Positions 1 through 10,790 of a DNA stretch of 64,000 bases are shown here, one piece after another. The stretch is from assembly GCA_032718475.1 (NCBI GenBank), contig JAUCBJ010001640.1, positions 1 through 64,000 on the forward strand, written 5' to 3'. The DNA comes from Nemertoderma westbladi (Eukaryota > Xenacoelomorpha > Nemertodermatida > Nemertodermatidae). Below the pieces are notes generated by a model. It ran no database searches. It saw only the letters and a list, made by a program, of their open reading frames with translations, and was not told the DNA's origin. The stretch's first letter is position 1, and each line of letters opens with the position of its first letter. Made by a program: the position numbers and the translations under genes.

Positions 1-300
1 CCGAAATTTATAGAAATAAAGATAATAGGCCTATCGTAAATACCGGTATGCAGTTTACACTTATAGTGTATATATATAAGTATAATTACAAACTAGAATT
101 AATTACAAGTACCGGTATAATTTCAGCCGAAAATTATAGAAATAAAGATAATAGGCCTATCGTAAATACCGGTATGCAGTTTACACTTATAGTGTATATA
201 TATAAGTATAATTACAAACTAGAATTAATTACAAGTACCGGTATAATTTCAGCCGAAATTTATAGAAATAAAGATAATAGGCCTATCGTAAATACCGGTA
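1..300. repeat. 126-bp tandem repeat, about 2.4 copies, cut by window edge
   Basis: The segment starting CCGAAATTTATAG recurs at 1, 127 and 253, a period of 126 bp with very few mismatches. Each unit carries AGGCCTAT and ACCGGTAT motifs. Because 126 is a multiple of three and one frame lacks stops, a 91-codon ORF runs through it; I treat that as an artefact. The array probably continues to the left of the window. Confidence 0.9.
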
Positions 301-1248
301 TATCAATTATTTCAAATAATTGAATTTCTGATACTTTAGGGTTACTTGGTTACTTTACTTACTTTATTACCGTTATTTGAGCAGTAATCCAACTGATATT
401 GAGGCCTAATGGTTGTATGGTAGGCCTACGATTTATAAATCGTTAGATTTGATTTATAATATATATATACCCGTTTTAATGGGTTTTGTCAATGTTTGAA
501 ATAAATGTTATTATTTCTGGGGAGTAATCACTACACAAAGCGGTGCGCTTTCAGTGAAGTGTTACGTACAGGACACTAAAACAAATAATACTAATTTACC
601 TAAGTTACTTAATACTACAAATTACTTACAATTCGGGTGAGATTACAATCTCTAAATAAACATAAAATCTTACAAAAACACAAATACGAATTTTTAGGGT
701 AATTTTACAAGAAGTCTACAAACCAGCCTAACAAAGGGTTAGAAATCTGATTATTACAGCGGACAGGGTACTACGGTATTTGAAATAATAAGTAGTAGTA
801 AATACACTGCGTTGTCTAGATAGGAAAATGCCACCGCCTGACGACCTATAGCCGTATCGCTATAGGTTCTACGTTATGTATCACGGAGTGTTCCTACCTA
901 GAAGTTAATAGAGCTAATCGAATGTGCCTATCAACCACTTTACAACACAAATATAATGCCTACAATAATTACTTCGGAAAGCACCGTACACTAAACCCTA
1001 AATTAGGTACGAGTACTTGTATAACAAATAATCAGTAGTTAAATATACTTGAACAGCTAAAAGAACCACGGCATCTGCTGGAGTGACCGATGCACAAAAT
1101 CACCAGTCTTTACCTACGCCGAGCAGCCCGTGTAGTACCGAGGTTAATTTAACTATAACGGTATATATAACAAACACAATTACTGTAGGAACAAACTTGG
1201 GGACTTGAATGTTGCGAATAATCGCATAAACTCTGAATAATAAATATT
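301..1248. other. AT-rich stretch, no gene seen
   Basis: No ORF with recognisable protein content, no splice-flanked exon candidate and no repeat that I could pair with another part of the window. It contains scattered AGGCCTA and TACGGTA-type motifs. Confidence 0.5.
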
Positions 1249-1826
1249 ACGCTACGCGTACAAACTACTCAAACAAAATACAGACAGAACACTGACAGAC
1301 TACTATCAAGCCTAAACAAACTACGGTATATGCAGACTCCGAAATGATTAGGGAGTATGCGCTCTAACCCAGTAGTGCGACTTATTCTTTAGTTGGGGGT
1401 TTACCTTACAGCGTTGCTGCCCCTACTGCCTAATCGTACTTAATCGGACAGATGATCTACACACGCGGCAATCCGTTCAGACCTAATAACAGCCAGACAA
1501 CTATCCAGCCTACAAATTATCTAAATAAAATTATACGCTACCCGTACAGACTTACACAAACAAAGTACAGACTAAACGATGGCAGACTACTCTCAAGCCT
1601 AAATAAACTACAGGACATGCAGACTCCGAAATGATTAGGGAGTATGCGCTCTAACCCAGTAGTGCGACTTATTCTTTAGTTGGGGGTTTACCTTACAGCG
1701 TGGCTGCCCCTACTTCCTAACCGTACTTAATCGGACAAGTGCTCTACACACACTGCAATTCGTTCGGACTTAACAGCAATCAGACAACAGCTCAGCCTAC
1801 AAATTGTCTGTACAATCTGATCAGGT
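1249..1826. repeat. 287-bp tandem duplication, two copies
   Basis: The block around CGAAATGATTAGGG at 1340 recurs at 1627, a spacing of 287 bp. About 120 bp around it are nearly identical, including the stretch with TTAGTTGGGGGTTTACC. The flanks on both sides (from about 1249/1536 and to about 1540/1826) are alignable but more diverged, so the duplication is old or under uneven conversion. The 60-codon ORF at 1452-1634 has no protein signature. Confidence 0.85.
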
Positions 1827-3301
1827 TTACACGCCTTCTGTTCAATACTGGCCTACAAACAAATAAAACTGACAGAAATAGGCCTAAGTAAAATCCCAAT
1901 AAAAACCAGGCGTCCCCGATTAATTATTAAGACCTACCGGCGTATATAATCAAATCGAATAATACTGCTGTACTTATACGGAAGTAAGTACCGGTCCGGA
2001 TGATCAGGCAGTCAGGCCTACTGGTTACCGGTCGACCGATACTTTCGACTTTATTGCTTACTGCAATAAAGAAGCTATATCCTTTAATGTTCGCGCTTTC
2101 AGACCTTTGGCAGTTTAACCCGCCAAATTAGAATGTCTTCTAGATAATAAATCGCTTTTTAGTCTATGACAAGTATTTGATTCACTACACTAGTCGAAAC
2201 CAATCCGTGCGCGACCATTCACCCGCTGGATATTCCCGGGAGATTGGGTTCGACGGTTTAATTTTTATTGCTATGTAAGCCTAATGTATTATTCGACTGA
2301 CAGTACTATATAATCTCTGACAATATTATTCACCTTCGGTAATATTAACAGTTCCTTTAGGACGTGGCGCTTTATCTATATAAACAGAGTTATGACTTAA
2401 ACTACTCACAACGATATGGCTTAATTATAATTCACATATATGGCGCATTCTTTAGGAATTGCTTCTTTAACAGACTCACTCATACACTATGCTGCACAAT
2501 ACTGCACACTAATCTGCCAATCTTCACTGATTTTAGTCACATATAAAAGGAACACAGGCTGACTCATGTAGGGTCTATCAAATAACATTAGATTCACTTC
2601 AAACCACTTTAACATAAGTCACAATCGTTATTGGTAACCTTTCTCTCTTACCTTAGGCAGTTAGGTATATCAAGAATATTGGGTTGCGGGGTTATTTATC
2701 GTTGTTCCAAATATAATTATTCATCAACCATATTATGAAGAACTGACAGCAAATAGCAGTATAAAACAACAAGTCAGTACCGGTATGTCAGCAATGAGAC
2801 ATAGGCATGCAGGTCCGCAGTTAAAGGATATATGCCCTTTATAATTAAACCTACTAGTGTACGACTAAAAAGCAGTACAGCACAAAAAATACTTCCAAGC
2901 CGTTCTTTCTTTGGCTCAAGACTGAATGTAAACACTGCACATAGGCATTGCGTCATTTCTCGGAAATTTTCTGTACAAGGAGCCACAAAAACGCTCTCAT
3001 TGGCTGACTGAACTGAGAGACGCCGTAGAACAAAGGAAATCAACACGTATGAATGTCAGCTGTTAACCGTAGTCATAGTAACTACTGTTCAAGAGTAGCT
3101 ATCACCCTTTTGCGTCACGAATTGCCATAGAATCATAAAAATATGCCTTTCACAGTACACATACGGAGGAAATAGGTCTTAGATCCTCTAAAAACACCGA
3201 TACAGCAATAATACGGTCTCTTACACTTAAAAAATAAACTACAGAGTATTTTAAGGTAAAAGATAATAAAAATAACGGGGCAATTCAGCAAAGGCTTTTA
3301 C
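1827..3301. other. Noncoding stretch, no gene seen
   Basis: Only short ORFs (up to 90 codons at 2774-3046, minus strand) without domain signatures or splice context. I see no repeat relationship to the rest of the window. Confidence 0.5.
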
Positions 3302-3704
3302 ACTACCGCCAAAAGAACCCTACTTGCTCCACCAAAGCCTTGTTTTAAATAAATGTGTGAGTAAGCCGACCTACCGCCAAAAGATCCCCACTTGCTCCAC
3401 CAAAGCCTTATTAAATAAATGTGTGAGTAAGCCCACCTACCGCCAAAAGAACCCTACTTGCTCCACCAAAGCCTTGTTAAATAAATGTGTGAGTAAGCCT
3501 ACCTACCGCTAAAAGATCCCCACTTGTTCCACTAAAGCCTTTGTTAAATAAATGTGTGAGTAGGCCTACCTACCGCCAAAAGACGCCCACTTGCTCCACC
3601 AAAGCCTTATTAAATAAATGTGTGAGTAAGTCCACCTACCGCCAAAAGAACCCTACTTGCTCCACCAAAGCCTTATTAAATAAATGTGTGAGTAAGCCGA
3701 CCTA
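3302..3704. repeat. 66-bp tandem repeat, about 6 copies
   Basis: The motif TGTGTGAGTAAG occurs at 3354, 3420, 3486, 3553, 3619 and 3685, spacings of 66, 66, 67, 66 and 66 bp. The unit contains CCACCAAAGCCTT and AATAAATG. The period equals 22 codons, which gives open frames of 60-75 codons; these are repeat artefacts. The array ends about 100 bp before the fibrinogen-domain exon, so it probably lies in the intron upstream of it. Confidence 0.92.
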
Positions 3705-3803
3705 TGCAAAATTGCTTCGTATTTTTATTTTAATGATGAAAGCTAAAATATTATCAAATAAATAAATAAATAATTTAAAGTTACACAATAATTATTGTTT
3801 TAG

Positions 3804-4436
3804 GATAATGACCTAGAAGAAGTAGATCTGGCTACCACCCAAAGCATGTTAAACAAAAGATACGGCCATACGATAGAGTCGCTTCAGGACGGGATAAAGA
3901 TTCAACAAAGAGTTGATGGATCTGTTGACTTTTACCGTAACTGGAACGAATACGTTAATGGATTTGGCGACCCGAATACCAATTTTTGGTTGGGGTTGCA
4001 GAGGATCCACAGGCTGAGTAAAGGCGGGGTGAAGTTGAGAGTCGATTTGTGGTTCACTGGAAGGGGTTATGAAGATCCCAATTCCAAAGGGAGATGGAAG
4101 GATTACAACAACGAACACAAATTCGCGATATACGACAACTTCTCTATCGGATCAGCTGCAACTAATTATCGCCTACATGTATCCGGTTACCATGGTACTG
4201 CTGGTGAATCATTGGAGTGGCGGCAAAACGGTCAGCCATTCTCTACCAAGGACCGCGATAATGACAGGAGCTCCGGCAACTGCGCCGTAGACGGTACTGG
4301 GGCGTGGTGGTACAGTAACTGCTCGTACAGTAACTTGAACGGAGAATACGGTGCGGAGTATGGGAAAGGACCTAATTGGTATTCTTTTACTAATACGAGA
4401 CCGGCTTCTCGAGTTGAAATGAAGATTTGGATTTAG
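3804..4436 (+). CDS. Fibrinogen C-terminal domain (ficolin/FReD-like) terminal exon
   Basis: This exon encodes most of a fibrinogen-related domain, the secreted lectin-like fold of ficolins, tachylectins and angiopoietins that binds acetylated sugars or proteins. Seen: an RVDGSVDFYRNW block, GFGDPNTNFWLGL, the calcium loop DRDNDRSSGNCA, the following aromatic and Cys block (GAWWYSNCSYSNLNG) and a C-terminal EMKIWI. The exon opens after a pyrimidine-rich acceptor (TTGTTTTAG, ending at 3803). TAG in the same frame just upstream fixes the 5' limit, so the first ATG at 3846 is probably not the true start. The stop is at 4434-4436. The N-terminal FReD subdomain (the first disulfide and the GVY / CDM region) is absent or unrecognisable, so it must lie in an upstream exon or be lost. 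Animal genomes outside vertebrates often carry many such genes, with roles in innate recognition; that role is inferred here. An unspliced fragment or pseudogene is possible. Confidence 0.88.
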   Translation, partial: DNDLEEVDLATTQSMLNKRYGHTIESLQDGIKIQQRVDGSVDFYRNWNEYVNGFGDPNTNFWLGLQRIHRLSKGGVKLRVDLWFTGRGYEDPNSKGRWKDYNNEHKFAIYDNFSIGSAATNYRLHVSGYHGTAGESLEWRQNGQPFSTKDRDNDRSSGNCAVDGTGAWWYSNCSYSNLNGEYGAEYGKGPNWYSFTNTRPASRVEMKIWI

Positions 4437-5840
4437 TAAAACTGTAAGTTTTATATAAAATTACTGAATAATTTCAATAGAGTAGCGTTGGAAACTAACT
4501 TTTATATTTAATTATAAAATTAATTTTTATTCTACTGAGTAAAACCACTTGCCGCGGGTAGGAAACGCAATGTGTGAACAATTTAATATTAAAGATTTAA
4601 TTTTATTTCACTAAATTCCTAATGACCTCCATCACCATCTCCATGAAATATTCTGCTATTTGGTTGCTTTAAGGTATTTCGTATAACATTTCTATATGGA
4701 AAATAAATAAAGAATACGATATAATATATTTGGGTAAAAAGTTCCTGATTAATATTACTGTAGTTCCTGAATAAATATGTTATCGTTTTATTTACTATGA
4801 AATTATTTACATTAACGTTTTTATTATTTATTTTGCAGTTTGAATTCCCAATGAGTTGTAGAAGAGATACTATGTACCTTGGCCTACAGTTCTAAAGGAT
4901 TCATTAAACACAACTGCTATATGTTACCAGTTTACTGTATATGTTATATGGTTTGGGTATTGGTTTATGTTTGGTTAATATTTACAATATATTAATAAAT
5001 TATAGTTGCAATAACTTAACTTTATTTACATGAATTGATGTAGACCGGGGCCCGGTTGCATAAATGAACCTTAGCTAAGGCCCTGGTCCAACCCCCGGTG
5101 ACGTACTTCCTAATTATTTCCTTTTCTGAACATAACCATAATTACAGTTGTATTAACAGCTCAACTTCAATTCATTTAAATATTAACCCCATGCAGCAAT
5201 ACTCGAGCTGAATATTTATTTATTTGTACTTCCCTCCTGTTTCACTCTAACATACGGTACTTGAGGCCCCGGTAGGTCCGTTGTATGTGATCAACTCTAT
5301 GTGATACACAGCACATCAGAATGTGACACTCCATACAATCAGGCTTTCCACTAACCCAATAAGGGAGAAACAAGCAATGCTGCCAGCAGCTCATTGGTCA
5401 ATCAACATTGGCAATGTAATTCACCCTGAAACATGGACCAATCAGCGTCAAGCAGTTCAAAAGGAAATGTATCTCTATAACTTCCAAACTCCATACGAAG
5501 TCGGCACTTTAAATAAATAAACTTTATTTTTGTAAAATAAATTATTTTTAGGTCCGCGAAGCGAGACCTCTAGTATTCACTCCGTTTTTTCTGGTGTTGT
5601 TAATCATTTCTTGTTAGGTATTTTAGGTCTTATTAGGACTTTGTATGTATGGCTCCAGTTGCTCTAGCAGAATACCCAAATGACTGTGGTAAATCTAAGG
5701 TTGAGAGTAGGCAAGATCTAAGGTCGCAAGGAGGGCAGCCTAGTAGCATTGCTAGTAAAAAGGCTGCCCACCAGGGAGGGTGGATGGATATTTCAGAGGA
5801 AGGTATGGGACAAGGATATACAGTAGTTAGATTAGAATAG
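4437..5840. other. 3' flank of the FReD exon, no further gene seen
   Basis: AT-rich sequence with several AATAAA motifs (for example near 4704 and 4770) that could serve as poly(A) signals for the FReD exon. Short ORFs at 5323-5520 (65 codons) and 5649-5840 (63 codons) show no family signature and no convincing splice context. A short CCCGGTTGCATAAA-type motif near 5050 resembles interspersed-repeat ends but could not be paired. Confidence 0.45.
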
Positions 5841-6895
5841 GGTTAGATAGGATAGGGTTAGGATAGGATAGTTAAGGATAAGAGGATATGGTAGGAGATT
5901 ATATGATGGCTAGGATAGAGTAAGATAGGGATAGGGTATGATAGGAGGATAGAGTATAGGATAGGGTAGGGTATGATAGGATGATAGAGGATAGGATAGG
6001 GTATGATCGGAGGATAGAGTATAGGATAGGATAGGTTATGATCGGAGGATAGAGTATAGGATAGGATAGGGTATGATCGGAGGATAGAGTATAGGATAGG
6101 ATAGGGTATGATAGGAGGATAGAGTATAGGATAGGATAGGGTATGATCGGAGGATAGAGTATAGGATAGGATAGGGTATGATCGGAGGATAGAGTATAGG
6201 ATAGGATATGTTATGATCGGAGGATAGGGTATGATAGGAGGATAGAGTATAGGATAGGATAGGGTATGATAGGAAGATAGAGTATAGGATAGGATAGGGT
6301 ATGATAGGAGGATAGAGTAAAGGATAGGATAGGGTATGATAGGGTATGATAGGAGGATAGAGTATAGGATAGGATAGGGTATGATCGGAGGATAGAGTAT
6401 AGGATAGGATAGGGTATGATAGGAGGATAGAGTATAGGATAGGATAGGGTATGATCGGAGGATAGAGTATAGGATAGGATAGGGTATGATAGGAGGATAG
6501 AGTATGATAGGAGGATAGAGTATAGGATAGAGTATAGGATAGGATAGGGTATGATAGGGTATGATAGGAGGATAGAGTATAGGATAGGGTATGATCGGAG
6601 GATAGAGTATAGGATAGGATAGGGTATGATCGGAGGATAGAGTATAGGATAGGATAGGTTATGATCGGAGGATAGAGTATGATAGGAGGATAGAGTATAG
6701 GATAGAGTATAGGATAGAGTATAGGATAGAGTATAGGATAGAGTATAGGATAGGATAGGGTATGATCGGAGGATAGAGTATAGGATAGGATAGGGTATGA
6801 TCGGAGGATAGAGGATAGAGTATAGGATAGGATAGGGTATGATCGGAAGATAGAGTATAGGATATGATAGGAGGATAGAGTATAGGATAAAATAG
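5841..6895. repeat. A/G-rich minisatellite of about 35-bp units
   Basis: Roughly 1 kb built from permutations of GGATAGAGTATAGGATAGG and GTATGAT(A/C)GGAGGATAG, mostly about 35 bp apart, with local expansions of AGGATAGAGTAT near 6690-6750. The strand is almost free of C. It resembles degenerate telomere-like G-rich DNA only superficially; TTAGGG arrays are absent. The 100-codon minus-strand ORF at 6659-6961 is an artefact. Confidence 0.92.
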
Positions 6896-7125
6896 TCTAG
6901 GATGTGTTAGAAGTGCCGAATGAGTAAAAAGCAAATACGGCCGACTGCGATTTTTTGGCATTATTTGTTATGTTAATTAATTATCTATACTGTATATTGT
7001 TATTTATTTGTGATTTATGATTTTATTTATATTAAGTATTTTATTTTTAGGACTATAAACCTCTTTTAAGGGGTTACAAAGGGATAATATCAACTAGTCA
7101 GTGATGTTGATGATGACTGCTTCGA

Positions 7126-7762
7126 AACGTGACCCCGCGCCCGGGTCGATTTAATAAAGGCCCACAAGGAGTGAGCGTGATCCCGCGCCCGGGTAGATTT
7201 AATAAAGGCCCACAAGGAGTGAGCGTGACCCCGCGCCCGGGTCGATTTAATAAAGGCCCACAAGGAGTGAGCGTGATCCCGCGCCCGGGTAGATTTAATA
7301 AAGGCCCACAAGGAGTGAGCGTGACCCCGCGCCCGGGTAGATTTAATAAAGGGCCACAAGGAGTAAGCGTGACCCCGCGCCCGGGTATATTTAATAAAGG
7401 CCCACAAGGAGTGAGCGTGATCCCGCGCCCGGGTACTGTAGATTTAATAAAAGCCCACAAGGAGTGAGCGTGACCCCGCGCCCGGGTAGATTTAATAAAG
7501 GCCCACAAGGAGTGAGCGTGATCCCGCGCCCGGGTAGATTTAATAAAGGCCCACAAGGAGTGAGCGTGACCCCGCGCCCGGGTCGATTTAATAAAGGCCC
7601 ACAAGGAGTGAGCGTGACCTCGCGCCCGGGTAGATTTAATAAAGGCCCACAAGGAGTGAGCGTGACCCCGCGCCCGGGTAGATTTAATAAAGGCCCACAA
7701 GGAGTGAGCGTGACCCCGCGCCCGGGTAGATTTAATAAAGGCCCACAAGGAGTGAGCGTGAT
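7126..7762. repeat. 48-bp CpG-rich satellite, about 13 copies
   Basis: The unit contains CCCGCGCCCGGGT, GATTTAATAAAGG and CCCACAAGGAGTGAGCGTGA and repeats every 48 bp, giving about 13 copies. Early units alternate between ATCCCG/GTAGAT and ACCCCG/GTCGAT types, suggesting a two-unit (96-bp) expansion step. One unit near 7436 has a 6-bp insertion. Each unit holds a SmaI-type CCCGGG core and an AATAAA hexamer. As 48 bp is 16 codons without stops, both strands have overlapping open frames of 105-216 codons, all judged noncoding. Confidence 0.95.
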
Positions 7763-7916
7763 TTTTTTATTATTTAATTAGTTTCTAATGTATTTATTAG
7801 GGGCCTATTTTTTCTATTATTTATGATATTGCCAGTCCTCATAAACCGAATTTTCTAATTGGCGCTGGAGCCCTTCACAAATCGGCGCCTGTGACACTTG
7901 CCCCCCCCCCCCCCCC

Positions 7917-8033
7917 GGTTTAGTTTATTGTTTTGGTTAAAATAACGTGCCACTGTAACCTGCTCCTTTCCCTAAATTGAGAATTTGACATTGAGGCGGG
8001 ATATTAATTCTCCAAGGCGGATTTTGAGTCCAG
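7917..8033 (-). mobile_element. Truncated copy of the ACTGGACGCAA-type MITE
   Basis: The segment shares GTTTATTGTTTTGGTTAAAA, the TAACCTGCTCCTTTCCCTAA block and the GAGGCGGGATATTAATTC block with fuller copies at 9878-10090, 18967-19178 and 46404-46620. It ends in TTTTGAGTCCAG, a mutated TTTTGCGTCCAG terminus. The other half is missing and is replaced by a 16-bp C run (7901-7916). Confidence 0.75.
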
Positions 8034-9246
8034 CCCACCCCCCCTCCCTCCTGTCTCGCCAGCAATCCCAGGAAAACCGTTTCTGACAAATTTTCAGAAA
8101 TATTTATCCGGCTTGCAGGCCATGTCTGGCGGCTGTAGACTGGCAAAATGTCTCGGCTACTTTGCAGCTTTTTTGGTACCAATTTTTCCGGAAATGTCGC
8201 CACTTGCCATAGCCCACGATGGATAAATTAACATGTAATCCTATGGGGACATGGTTTGGGGTGCGACAAATAGCTGGAAAGTTGTCGGGAAGTTATAGCC
8301 AGTTGCCATGATAACACCTAGCTGCCAGACGGAAATTTGTAGCGGCTTTGTCGCCTTTATAATTTTTTGTACCAGACGGAAATTTGTAGCGGCTTTGTCG
8401 CCATAATTTATACGGAAATTTACTACTGTTGGTCTCCCAATATTAATCAACTGTTTTATTTTGAGACAGCAATACGGTTTGGTTATTCGAAATATCAATA
8501 TAGTCATAATCTTAATCTGCACCAATTTTAATATGCACTATATAAGGACTGTAGGGACTGAGTAGCAGTATTTAAATTAGTTCAAAATACAACTTTGTAC
8601 ATGTACATTCCCTGCAAACCATCAACATTAAAATAATGTTTATTAGTAACATCTATTTTCAAGAAATATAATCAGATAATATTGCAAATCAAAAACGCAT
8701 ACTAGATTTAAAATTACTTTGGAAAATAAAAGTGTACTTTCAGCAGTATTCGAGAACTACAGGTACTAATATCACCACCAGTGTTATTTATTTTAACACT
8801 ATACTATTAAATTTCCCACCCTTAAAATTACAGATAGTGCGCAAATTGATTGACCGACTACAACTGAAAATGGTGATCTTCAGTGCAAATTGACAGCAAG
8901 TGAAATAAAGTTTGTTTACGTTTTTGATTAGAAAACACCGCCACAGTAACCGGCTCCTTTCACTTAATGTTTTAAATTAAATTAATGTTTCAAACACACT
9001 AAAAAAAATTTGCGCCAGTGCTCTAAAATTAACCTTCTAATGCGTGACAATAAGCTAATATTGTAATTCTATCATTGCATCCTCGTAACATTTCTGTTTT
9101 ATTTTCTCATTATTATGCAAGATATACAACATAATTATTACAATATTCTTAAAACATGTAAAGAAAACAATTTCTATTATATTTGCAATAATAACGCGTG
9201 GATACAAACCGAATTAAATTATTTTAAATATAATATTTGGAATAGC
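8034..9246. other. Noncoding stretch with small repeats
   Basis: A 47-bp tandem duplication starts at 8325 and 8372 (shared block CCAGACGGAAATTTGTAGCG). A diverged fragment of the 68-bp satellite/MITE interior lies at about 8925-8966 (TTAGAAAACACCGCCACAGT, then AACCGGCTCCTTTC). No coding region was recognised; the 94-codon ORF at 8241-8525 has no signature. Confidence 0.5.
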
Positions 9247-9870
9247 TCTTCTACTACTACTAGGATCGGCATGCTGCATTGTAGCTGCATTTTTAAGAAT
9301 GCTGTGCCGGCTTATTGACAAAATTGCACCGCCACAACTCCCTATCACCCATGACATTTGCTAGATCATCCGCATCTTCAAGGCCAGTGTCCTTTAAGAT
9401 GCGTCTCAAGAAAGTCATGGGCTGTCCACCATGCTTATTCACTCCATGAGGCTGCCAAAGTACAAGATTATGCACTGGCTGGTCCTCACGGTGAAAGCAA
9501 TGTCCTACAAAGCGGAGGCGATTTTGTTCTAGTGTCAAGCTTGGGGGAACCAATGAGATACCTCCAATGTTATATAGTGTCTGGTTGGAGATGTGTGCAT
9601 TGTACATGACACAATGAACCCGGCGTAGCATTCTTAGGAATGTGCCATCCAGAGATTTGGTGTCCTCAGCAGTTAGAGCCCAGCATGGACTCCCATAGAG
9701 GAGTACTGGAACTACTGCTGCTCTAAATAATCGGACCTTAAGTTTCCGATTAATTCTGGGTGACTTCCAAATCCTGGAAAGCCTATTCAAGGCTTCCCAT
9801 GCCTTTCCCTTACGTATTCGAAGGTCCTCACCTGACTTCCGGATCCATGATCCCAGGTAACAGAAGTCAA
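9247..9870 (-). pseudogene. RTE-like LINE family A, 5'-truncated 3' end
   Basis: Minus-strand remnant of a non-LTR retrotransposon polyprotein. The ORF at 9293-9790 encodes the region downstream of the RT palm, including VVPVLLYGSPCWALT, LDGTFLRMLRRVHC and a tail with DTGLEDADDL and MGDRELWR, a layout like RTE-type elements. The 3' end has a short untranslated block (GCAGCTACAATGCAGCATGC on the minus strand) and a TAG-repeat tail at about 9247-9262. Other copies of the same family lie at 17906-17950, 47510-48097, 55880-57310 and 59811-60900. The 5' truncation near 9870 abuts a MITE copy. RT motifs A-C are absent, so it is inactive. Clade assignment (RTE versus a relative) is by recall of motif style. 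Confidence 0.85.
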
Positions 9871-9877
9871 TAGGGAA

Positions 9878-10090
9878 ACTGGACGCAATAAAAATTCATC
9901 CCTCTCCAGGGGAAATTTGACGCAAATAACAGCTGATTATCCTCAAAAATAAAACTGTAACCTGTTCTATTGTGTTAAGTTTATTGTTTTGGTTAAAATA
10001 TCGTGCCACTGTAAATAGCTCCTTTCCCTAACTTGATAATTTAACATTGAGGCGGGATATTAATTCGCCAAGGCGGGTTTTGCGTCCAGT
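9878..10090 (+). mobile_element. 213-bp MITE, ACTGGACGCAA termini
   Basis: The left end is ACTGGACGCAATAAAAATTC and the right end TTTTGCGTCCAGT, giving an 11-bp terminal inverted repeat. Inside are CATCCCTCTCCAGGGGAAAT, GTTTATTGTTTTGGTTAAAA, GCTCCTTTCCCTAA and GAGGCGGGATATTAATTCGC. Near-identical elements lie at 18967-19178 (opposite orientation) and 46404-46620, and a half copy at 7917-8033. There is no coding capacity. The right flank begins with TTCCCCCC; the family is often bordered by G/C runs. The transposase source is unknown. Confidence 0.88.
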
Positions 10091-10209
10091 TTCCCCCCTG
10101 TTTCTATGTTCATAACAATGGCAAATAATTCTTAAGTTTGCAAATTTCTAATCGAACCTATATTTCATACATATCAGTCAATAATATCAGAACTCTTTCA
10201 ATCTAACAA

Positions 10210-10790
10210 CAAACTCTTTCACACGGCGGGGACACGTAAATAAAACAACCGGTCGGGATTCTCGGATCCCGTCACAGTAATAAAATCCAGCTACCCGAAA
10301 CTGTGACTGCCAGCCACCAATAAGCAAAGTTAAAGATGAGTCAGGAAGGAAAGACAACACCGCCGCGGACCCCGGACGATACGAACGAAACGATCCGCGA
10401 GGCCGCGACGCGACGGTATCGACCCAGGACGCCGTACTCGTCAACCCGGAACGATCCGGCAGCCTAAGCGGAGGGCGGTCGTCTACCACAAAGAGGGACG
10501 AGCGAGTCGGGGGAAAGGAGAGACGAGTCGACACACGACGGCAGTCGACGTACCGATCTCGCCGGCCAGCCACAGGCCGAGGGCGACGGACGGCCCACCG
10601 GAACGACGACGGTGGGGCCGCCAGTACGACGCCGAACACGGAGAGAAAGAGGGGATGTCGGCAACGAGGACGTCGGAGTCAGCGACCGGCTCCGACGAGC
10701 CTACAACGCGACCAGAAATCAACTGAGGGAAGCCAAAGTAGGGGCCAAGATAGACCAGGTGAAGCTAGAGAAGCGGCTAGGTGAGTCGAG
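10210..10790 (+). other. CpG-rich island with an interrupted ORF and a strong splice donor
   Basis: This block is much richer in C, G and CpG than its surroundings. On the plus strand an ATG at 10336 opens a frame interrupted once by TAA at 10465-10467 and then open to CTAG/GTGAGT at 10780, a near-perfect splice donor. The protein would be very basic and Arg/Gly/Thr-rich, ending in a helix-like segment (LRRAYNATRNQLREAKVGA, KLEKRL). That could be a first exon broken by a stop, or a retroelement gag N-terminus. Several minus-strand frames are also open because of GC content. I cannot assign a function. Confidence 0.4.

Noticed and set aside
5841-6895. Possible telomeric or interstitial telomere repeat
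   Set aside because: The unit is GGATAGAGTATAGG-like, not TTAGGG, and it is internal and degenerate.
7090-7781. ORFs of 105-216 codons on both strands in the 48-bp array
   Set aside because: The period is a multiple of three without stops, giving open frames in both directions. No evidence of protein selection.
9358-9609. Plus-strand ORF antisense to the family A element (also 47778-47984 and 59990-60250)
   Set aside because: The same antisense frame recurs with each family A copy because the sense strand is coding. There is no independent evidence for a gene.
10187-10722. Minus-strand Arg/Pro-rich ORFs
   Set aside because: Caused by the high GC content of the island. The plus-strand frame with a splice donor is a better candidate.
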